DNA of 49,827 nucleotides from Clostridia bacterium (GTDB lineage Bacteria; Bacillota; Thermoanaerobacteria; Thermoanaerobacterales; Thermoanaerobacteraceae): NCBI GenBank assembly GCA_012840485.1, contig DULG01000053.1, positions 1-49,827 on the forward strand. Direction: 5' to 3'. Positions 45,259-49,827 of this stretch are shown one piece after another. The position numbers were made by a program, and so were the translations under genes. Position 1 is the first letter of the stretch. Every line of letters begins with the position of its first letter. The notes beneath the pieces are model-generated. The model searched no databases. It was not told where the DNA came from and saw only the letters and a program-made list of their open reading frames with translations.

Positions 45259-46227
45259 TTGAAAATAGGCGATGTAATTCTTAAAAATAATGTATTTTTA
45301 TCTCCTATGGCAGGGGTTACAGATAAGCCTTTTAGAGTGATTTGCCAAGAAATGGGTTGTGGCCTTGCATACACAGAAATGGTTAGTGCCAAAGGCCTTT
45401 ATTATGGCAGTGAAAATACAAAAGTGTTGACAGATATTGATGAGGAAGAGAAGGTGGCTCTTCAAATATTTGGTTCTGACCCAGATATTATGGGAGAAAT
45501 AGCAAGGAGGCTAAACGACAGTAAAGCTTTAATTCTCGATATAAACATGGGATGTCCTACCCCTAAAATAGTTAAAAATGGTGATGGAGCGGCACTTATG
45601 CTGAAACCAGAATTAGCAGAAAAAGTAATGGAATCTGTTGTGAAAGCATCAAATAAACCTGTGACAGTTAAAATAAGAAAAGGGTGGGATGATAATCACG
45701 TAAATGCAGTAGAGATAGCACAAATTGCTGAAAAGGTTGGTGTTAAAGCAGTAGCAGTACATGGAAGGACGAGAGAACAATTTTATTCTGGAAAAGCTGA
45801 CTGGAGTATAATAAAAAAAGTTAAAGAAAGTGTAAAAATACCTGTTATGGGCAATGGTGATATATTTACACCAGAAGATGCAAAAAGAATGTTTGAGGAA
45901 ACGGGATGCGATGCAATTTTAATAGGACGAGGGGCGCAGGGGAATCCCTGGATATTTAAAAGAACTGTACATTTTTTAAATACCGGAGAATTACTTCCTG
46001 AGCCGACAATACAAGAAAAAATAGAAGTGATTATCAGGCATTTGGAAATGATGATAGAATACAAAGGTGAACGTACAGGTATTCTTGAAATGAGAAAACA
46101 TATCGCTTGGTATTTAAAGGGATTATATGGGAGTGCTAAACTCAGGGAAGCAGTATTTAAAATGGAAAAGTATAAAGAAATAAAAGAATTTTTGTTAAAT
46201 ATAGCGAGGAGCCATACAGTTTATTGA
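45259..46227 (+). CDS. dusB: tRNA-dihydrouridine synthase
   Basis: A 322-aa flavoenzyme reducing uridines in t[15 protein letters not shown] opens the TIM barrel, NMGCPTPK holds the catalytic Cys, and [12 protein letters not shown] and GRGAQGNPW bind FMN. The TTG start at 45259 follows AAAGGATG. Its last codons (Thr-Val-Tyr-stop) lie within the boundary motif of repeat copy C, so the element provides the end of the protein. Confidence 0.95.
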   Translation: MKIGDVILKNNVFLSPMAGVTDKPFRVICQEMGCGLAYTEMVSAKGLYYGSENTKVLTDIDEEEKVALQIFGSDPDIMGEIARRLNDSKALILDINMGCPTPKIVKNGDGAALMLKPELAEKVMESVVKASNKPVTVKIRKGWDDNHVNAVEIAQIAEKVGVKAVAVHGRTREQFYSGKADWSIIKKVKESVKIPVMGNGDIFTPEDAKRMFEETGCDAILIGRGAQGNPWIFKRTVHFLNTGELLPEPTIQEKIEVIIRHLEMMIEYKGERTGILEMRKHIAWYLKGLYGSAKLREAVFKMEKYKEIKEFLLNIARSHTVY

Positions 46228-46311
46228 CAAAGTTCTATTTTTGTTGGCATTTTGCATCATTTGCTTTAGTGACATCACAGACTAAACCAAAGCATTATGC
46301 AAAATGCCAAC
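46217..46311 (+). repeat. Dispersed palindromic repeat, copy C (short)
   Basis: CAGTTTATTGACAAA is the shared left boundary, then 15-bp perfect arms GTTGGCATTTTGCAT (46243-46257) and its complement (46297-46311). It lacks the GC-rich core of copies A and B, so it looks like a reduced form. Confidence 0.8.
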
Positions 46312-46335
46312 ATCCAAGGATTTCTCTATAACATG

Positions 46336-46360
46336 AGTCCTGCTGAATTGCAGGACTTTT
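46336..46360 (+). terminator. Terminator of dusB
   Basis: AGTCCTGC-tgaatt-GCAGGACT followed by TTT. Confidence 0.85.
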
Positions 46361-46365
46361 AAGAA

Positions 46366-47160
46366 TTATTTTAAATTGTCGGGCAGTGTTTGCCTCATAG
46401 GAATATTTTGACGGTTTAAGAGGTTTTCGACTAATTCAGGAAATTCCTCTGCTGGTATGCCAGCTCCCATTTCTGCAGGGTCATGAAAAGCATGAGCTCT
46501 TGCTCCACCACAAAGGAGTGAAAAGTTCATTTTCCTATTTAATAAAGGAGAGACTGTCATTTCAGAGCATACCCCACATGTGCCAAGCAAATCTATATTT
46601 AATCTTCCGCCTTTTTTCATCAGATATGGTCCTTCAAGAGAAAGAATTTGTGCAGGTAATCCAAAAACAAGGACTACTTGAGGCTCTGCTGGAGCTTTTG
46701 AAAGTTTAAATATAATAACTTCAGAAATACTTCTAGGTTCGAGATGGGGGATCATTTGCCTTGTTATTTTTGACGTTTCAAGGGAGTAAAATCTTCTTAA
46801 AAGAAAATCTCTTTCTCCATTTTTAATTGATTGCGGCAATTCATATAGTCCAAGGTTAGCAGCTCCTGCAGCGCACAAAAAATCTTCAGCTTTCAATCTT
46901 AAGATGTCTGGTGGTTGTGGAAGTCCGGAGTAATTAGTAGAGCCTCTCACTGTTTCTACTGCTTGACAGTAAGTTAATTTTCCAATAGGTCTTGGAATAG
47001 TCTCAAAAAATTTTTTATACCTTTCACTGTGATGGGCAGGAACTAGATATATTCCAACTGGTTCATATTTCAATTTTAACTTCTTTACTATTTTTGAAGT
47101 TAAGTCTTGCCAATTATGTTTTGGTTTTATCAATTGTTCTTCTAACAGTGGACCTGCCAT
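46366..47160 (-). CDS. DUF169-family protein
   Basis: A 264-aa protein of uncharacterised family DUF169. LKLKYEPVGIYLVP near the N terminus, TYCQAVETVRG, LGTCGVCSEM and LCGGARAH are its conserved blocks; three of the four contain Cys. It is transcribed after a 4Fe-4S ferredoxin gene, so it may be a redox or metal-handling partner; no enzyme activity is known to me. ATG 47160 follows AGGAGGTG. Confidence 0.82.
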   Translation of the reverse strand: MAGPLLEEQLIKPKHNWQDLTSKIVKKLKLKYEPVGIYLVPAHHSERYKKFFETIPRPIGKLTYCQAVETVRGSTNYSGLPQPPDILRLKAEDFLCAAGAANLGLYELPQSIKNGERDFLLRRFYSLETSKITRQMIPHLEPRSISEVIIFKLSKAPAEPQVVLVFGLPAQILSLEGPYLMKKGGRLNIDLLGTCGVCSEMTVSPLLNRKMNFSLLCGGARAHAFHDPAEMGAGIPAEEFPELVENLLNRQNIPMRQTLPDNLK

Positions 47161-47172
47161 AATTTTCACCTC

Positions 47173-47418
47173 CTATTGTTTCCCATAGATGTATATTGCA
47201 TTTGTAGGGCATATTTCGATGCCAGAAAGACACAATATGCATCTTTCTGGATAAATTACTGAAGATTTGTATTCTCTATTGGGGTTAGTTTCGTTTTCTC
47301 TTTTTGTCAAATTATATACGTCTTCTGGACATACTTCTACACACCGTCTACAACCAATACATTTTTTGTCATCAATCGTTATTTCAGCGCCAGGTCTAAA
47401 GAGAGAGAAGTTTGACAT
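47173..47418 (-). CDS. Ferredoxin-like protein with one incomplete cluster motif
   Basis: An 81-aa protein. The first motif is complete: CIGCRRCVEVCP. The second reads CILCLSGIEICP, with Gly where the third Cys of CxxCxxCxxxCP is expected, so one cluster may be 3Fe-4S or absent. The protein should carry electrons, probably for the DUF169 protein encoded 12 bases downstream. The ATG follows GAGGTG. Confidence 0.85.
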   Translation of the reverse strand: MSNFSLFRPGAEITIDDKKCIGCRRCVEVCPEDVYNLTKRENETNPNREYKSSVIYPERCILCLSGIEICPTNAIYIYGKQ

Positions 47419-47453
47419 TTTATCACCTCAAATTTTATAAAGCTTACAGCTAA

Positions 47454-47482
47454 ATTTTAAGCTTTTTTAACAGATAATTCAA
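47454..47482 (-). promoter_or_regulatory. Promoter of the ferredoxin/DUF169 operon
   Basis: On the minus strand TTGAAT, 17 bases, TAAAAT. Confidence 0.6.
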
Positions 47483-47646
47483 GCGTGTAATATATCAATT
47501 TTTCTTATATTTAATATAGTGTTTTTAGATACAACAAAATGTTGAAAAATTTTTACCTCTAAATTCCACTAAAGTTATAAGTGACAAAAGATAAAAGTGA
47601 TGATATTATGAAAAAGAGGGGTATTTTTAATGTTGAGGTGGTAACG

Positions 47647-48408
47647 TTGTCAATTGAATATATTATAGCACTTTGCGGTATAGGATTTGCAGCTGCTTTT
47701 ATTGATTCTATAGCGGGTGGGGGCGGTATAATAAGTCTTCCAGGGCTTTTAGTACTTAGAGTACCTCCGGCTTTTGCTCTTGGAACGAATAAATTTGCCG
47801 CTTCTTGTGCTTCTTTTACCAGTTCTTTGACTTTTATAAAGTATAGAGTGTATGATGGGGATTTGTTGAAATATTTGATATTTGGAACTTTGCTGGGGGC
47901 AATTCTTGGTGTTAAAACTGTGCTTCTTTTGGATAGTTCACAATTGAGGATAATTATAATTGCTTTAATGGTTTTTGTAGCAGTATATACATTGTTTATG
48001 AAAAATATAGGCAGTGAAAATAAATTTGAAGGTGTTACTAAGAAAAACTTAGCAATAGGGCTTATAATTTCCCTACTTTTAGGTTTCTATGATGGTTTTT
48101 TTGGACCAGGTGTAGGTTCTTTTTACATATTTTTGTTCATAACTCTTTTAAAATATGATTTTAAAATAAGTGCTGGCAATGCGAAAATACTAAATTTTGT
48201 AAGTAATATAACTTCCTTAGTTATGTTCGCATTAAATGGCAAAATTTTATATTCAATTGCGATCCCCATGGCGTTGGCAATGATACTTGGTGCGAGATTG
48301 GGAACTAAATTGGCTATAAAAAATGGAGCACGGCTTATAAAGCCTATATTGGTGTCAGTAACTTTCCTATATGCAGTGAAAATGATTTTTGATGTAATAA
48401 AACATTAA
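47647..48408 (+). CDS. TSUP (TauE/SafE-type) membrane transporter
   Basis: A 253-aa membrane protein with about eight spans in two halves. FIDSIAGGGGIISLPGLL and YDGFFGPGVGSF are the paired TSUP motifs, each with the conserved Gly-rich loop. It should move small sulfur or organic anions such as sulfite or sulfoacetate. TTG 47647 follows GAGGTGG; the longer in-frame start at 47581 would add a hydrophilic stretch that the family lacks. The substrate is unknown. Confidence 0.82.
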   Translation: MSIEYIIALCGIGFAAAFIDSIAGGGGIISLPGLLVLRVPPAFALGTNKFAASCASFTSSLTFIKYRVYDGDLLKYLIFGTLLGAILGVKTVLLLDSSQLRIIIIALMVFVAVYTLFMKNIGSENKFEGVTKKNLAIGLIISLLLGFYDGFFGPGVGSFYIFLFITLLKYDFKISAGNAKILNFVSNITSLVMFALNGKILYSIAIPMALAMILGARLGTKLAIKNGARLIKPILVSVTFLYAVKMIFDVIKH

Positions 48409-48472
48409 ACTAAGACATGCACAAATGATTTAAAGAAAACACATATATGTATCATAGGGAGATGATGCATAT

Positions 48473-49216
48473 ATGATGGGGGACAAAATAAAAAAATATG
48501 GAGGAATTGATGTTATAGAATTTTATTATAAAGAGAAAATTAAAAAGAAAAAGACAATACCTAAAGAGGCTTTTTATGACAGATTTCTAAAAATTGGAGA
48601 CCTTATAATGATATCAAAACCTTATGAAGAAAAGTTGAAGGCAAAAAAATATAAAATCAGCCCATATGAACTTTTAAAAGACGTAAATTATGAAGAAGTA
48701 TTTGGAATAAACATCCCTATCAAAAGAAAAAAAGAGAGCTATCATAACAATCTCTCTTTTGAGAATTTTACTATAGGCGATATTGTTTTGGCTACAAGTC
48801 TTGGCTTTCACATACAAGGTGCTATTAGACATGCTGCTATATTCGATAGCAGAAGATATCATGGGAGCGTTGATGATGAATGCTTACTCACTGCAGAACC
48901 AAACAAAGGAGTAATATACGAGTCTATTCGATTTTATCATGAAAACTTTGGAGAAGCATGGGGACTTTATGTGCCTAATACGACTTTACAACAAAGAATT
49001 GCAGTTGTCGATGAACTTGCAAAACATATAGGAGAGAGATATTATTGGAGTGCCCATAAAAACAATTCTAAAGTTTGGTATTGTTCATTGGTTCCATGGC
49101 GGGGGTATTATAAGATTATGGGAATCGATATTGATTATAACGATGGTTACTGGGTTTTGCCTATAGATATTTTTATGAGTGAATATACTGAAGTTTTTGA
49201 GTATTCGAGGGGATAG
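48473..49216 (+). CDS. Permuted papain-fold (YiiX-like) amidase-like protein
   Basis: A 247-aa protein without signal peptide. H120 in RHAAIF precedes C204 in VWYCSLVPWRGY, the reversed His-then-Cys order of the permuted NlpC/P60 (YiiX/YaeF) enzymes. TIGDIVLATSL before the His is the strand usually found there. The N-terminal 90 residues are lysine-rich. It may cleave amide or thioester bonds; substrate unknown. Start ATG 48473 follows GGGAG. It has no clear operon partner and precedes an IS element. Confidence 0.7.
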   Translation: MMGDKIKKYGGIDVIEFYYKEKIKKKKTIPKEAFYDRFLKIGDLIMISKPYEEKLKAKKYKISPYELLKDVNYEEVFGINIPIKRKKESYHNNLSFENFTIGDIVLATSLGFHIQGAIRHAAIFDSRRYHGSVDDECLLTAEPNKGVIYESIRFYHENFGEAWGLYVPNTTLQQRIAVVDELAKHIGERYYWSAHKNNSKVWYCSLVPWRGYYKIMGIDIDYNDGYWVLPIDIFMSEYTEVFEYSRG

Positions 49217-49303
49217 TTGTACTATTGGTGTTAGTATATTATTGTAGACACTTTAACTCGAACAAGATAAAATAAAAATATAAAGAGAGGAAGTGTCTAC
49301 AAA

Positions 49304-49579
49304 ATGCAAAGAGGGCAAAGAAAATATAATGATGAATTCAAGAATACTATAGTAGAGTTGTATAATCATGGTAAAAGTCTAGCAGAGCTTTCAATCGAAT
49401 ATGGCATTTCAAAATCCACAATATCAGGTTGGTTGAAAAAAGCAAAACCAATAAATATAGACAACAAAGGCACAACAATTACAGCAGCAGAATATCAGGC
49501 TATGTTAAAGAAGATGGCAAGGCTTGAAGAGGAGAATGAAATATTAAAAAAAGCCATGGCCATATTCGCAAAAGAGTAA
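49304..49579 (+). CDS. IS3-family transposase OrfA
   Basis: A 91-aa OrfA with an HTH domain (YNDEFKNTIVELYNHGKSLAELS, ISKSTISGW) and a leucine-zipper C terminus (MARLEEENEILKKAMAIF). The run A7-G at 49546-49553 in the end of orfA is a usual -1 slip site that would fuse OrfA to OrfB. Confidence 0.92.
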   Translation: MQRGQRKYNDEFKNTIVELYNHGKSLAELSIEYGISKSTISGWLKKAKPINIDNKGTTITAAEYQAMLKKMARLEEENEILKKAMAIFAKE

Positions 49580-49827
49580 GCTCTATATTTGAGTTTATTG
49601 AGGAAAATAAAAAATATCATGATGTTAATTAATGTGTGAAGTTTTAAAGGTTTCAAGGAGCTCCTATTATAAGTATCTTCATAAAACAGAAAGCAAGAGA
49701 AGTAGAGAAAACAGGATGTATGAGGAAGAAATAATGAAGATATATGAAGAAAGCAAAAAGCGTTATGGAGCTCCCAAAATTCACAAAATGCTTGTAAATA
49801 AAGGCTATAATATAAGTCTTAAAAGAG
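49550..49827 (+). pseudogene. IS3-family transposase OrfB (partial, frameshifted)
   Basis: In the -1 frame: HIRKRVSSIFEFIEENKKYHDVN, then a stop at 49630-49632; the next frame reads MCEVLKVSRSSYYKYLHKT and RRYGAPKIHKML-type sequence (KRYGAPKIHKMLVNKG). One missing base near 49629 separates the halves, so the copy is probably inactive, unless the loss is a sequencing error. The DDE catalytic region is beyond the window. Confidence 0.8.

Larger units (their letters stand above)
49242..49827 (+). mobile_element. IS3-family insertion sequence (left part, truncated by window)
   Basis: The left end is close to TTGTAGACACTT (49242-49253). This pairs with AAGTGTCTACAA (49291-49302) directly after the orfA ribosome site, a 12-bp perfect inverted repeat that could hide that site in read-through transcripts. 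The element carries orfA, an A7 slippery run and an orfB with a lost base. The right end is outside the window. Confidence 0.85.

Noticed and set aside
1-49827. CRISPR array, tRNA or rRNA genes
   Set aside because: No regular direct-repeat/spacer series, no cloverleaf with a T-loop GTTCGA pattern at the right spacing, and no rRNA sequence was recognised by eye.

Overview
The window looks like chromosome of a low-GC, spore-forming, anaerobic and probably thermophilic Firmicute of the Thermoanaerobacter type. The DNA is AT-rich, arginine is mostly AGA/AGG, and the genes include a leuS T-box leader, a Tlp-type spore protein, a butanol-dehydrogenase-type alcohol dehydrogenase, a sigma-54/PRD (LevR-type) PTS regulator and several low-potential iron-sulfur proteins. 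No rRNA, tRNA, CRISPR array or phage module was seen. The genus is inferred from gene content and style, not from a database search.

Layout, left to right. (1) 1-1406: the end of a dispersed palindromic repeat, a terminator and a class I aminotransferase. (2) 1554-7482: a sugar-PTS island with a PRD regulator carrying its own EIIB-like and EIIA domains, a UlaA-type EIIB/EIIC pair, an HpcH/HpaI aldolase and a SIS-domain protein, ending in decayed creatininase-family and KDPG-aldolase genes. Its aldolase and SIS genes use CGN arginine codons more than the neighbours do, so it is probably a decaying transferred cluster. (3) 7582-15076: iron alcohol dehydrogenase, class A penicillin-binding protein, beta-propeller lipoprotein and membrane M28 peptidase. 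(4) 15089-19962: an ArsR-controlled ferredoxin plus HdrA-like protein, then a TetR regulator with a large operator and three genes for an ATP-driven activase/double-cubane-type (2-hydroxyacyl-CoA dehydratase-like) system. (5) 19985-25071: a dead nucleotidyltransferase gene, an ECF-transporter S-like protein, a FetAB-type exporter and an ECF sigma factor with a propeller-type anti-sigma factor.

(6) 25176-32478: T-box-controlled leuS, a 260-bp repeat element between duplicated hairpins, azlCD, an MNT/HEPN pair, psuK-psuG and tlp. (7) 32635-41119: a LevR-type sigma-54 activator, an inverted-repeat upstream site, a -24/-12 promoter and a beta-diglycoside PTS operon (EIIC, ChbG deacetylase, EIIB, EIIA, GH4, GH1). 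Together these form a complete uptake-and-cleavage route for cellobiose or chitobiose-type sugars. (8) 41285-45121: four TTNACA-like repeats at exact 11-bp spacing (a PhoP box) in front of a secreted double 5'-nucleotidase with two SH3 domains, suggesting phosphate scavenging from nucleotides. (9) 45259-49216: dusB, a third copy of the palindromic repeat that supplies the dusB stop codon, a DUF169/ferredoxin operon, a TSUP permease and a permuted papain-fold protein. (10) 49242-49827: the left end of an IS3-family element running off the window.

The strongest items for follow-up are the dispersed palindromic element family, the ArsR/HdrA-like and TetR/activase clusters, the PTS island whose only visible EIIA is on its regulator, and the PhoP and sigma-54 control regions, which can be read directly from sequence.
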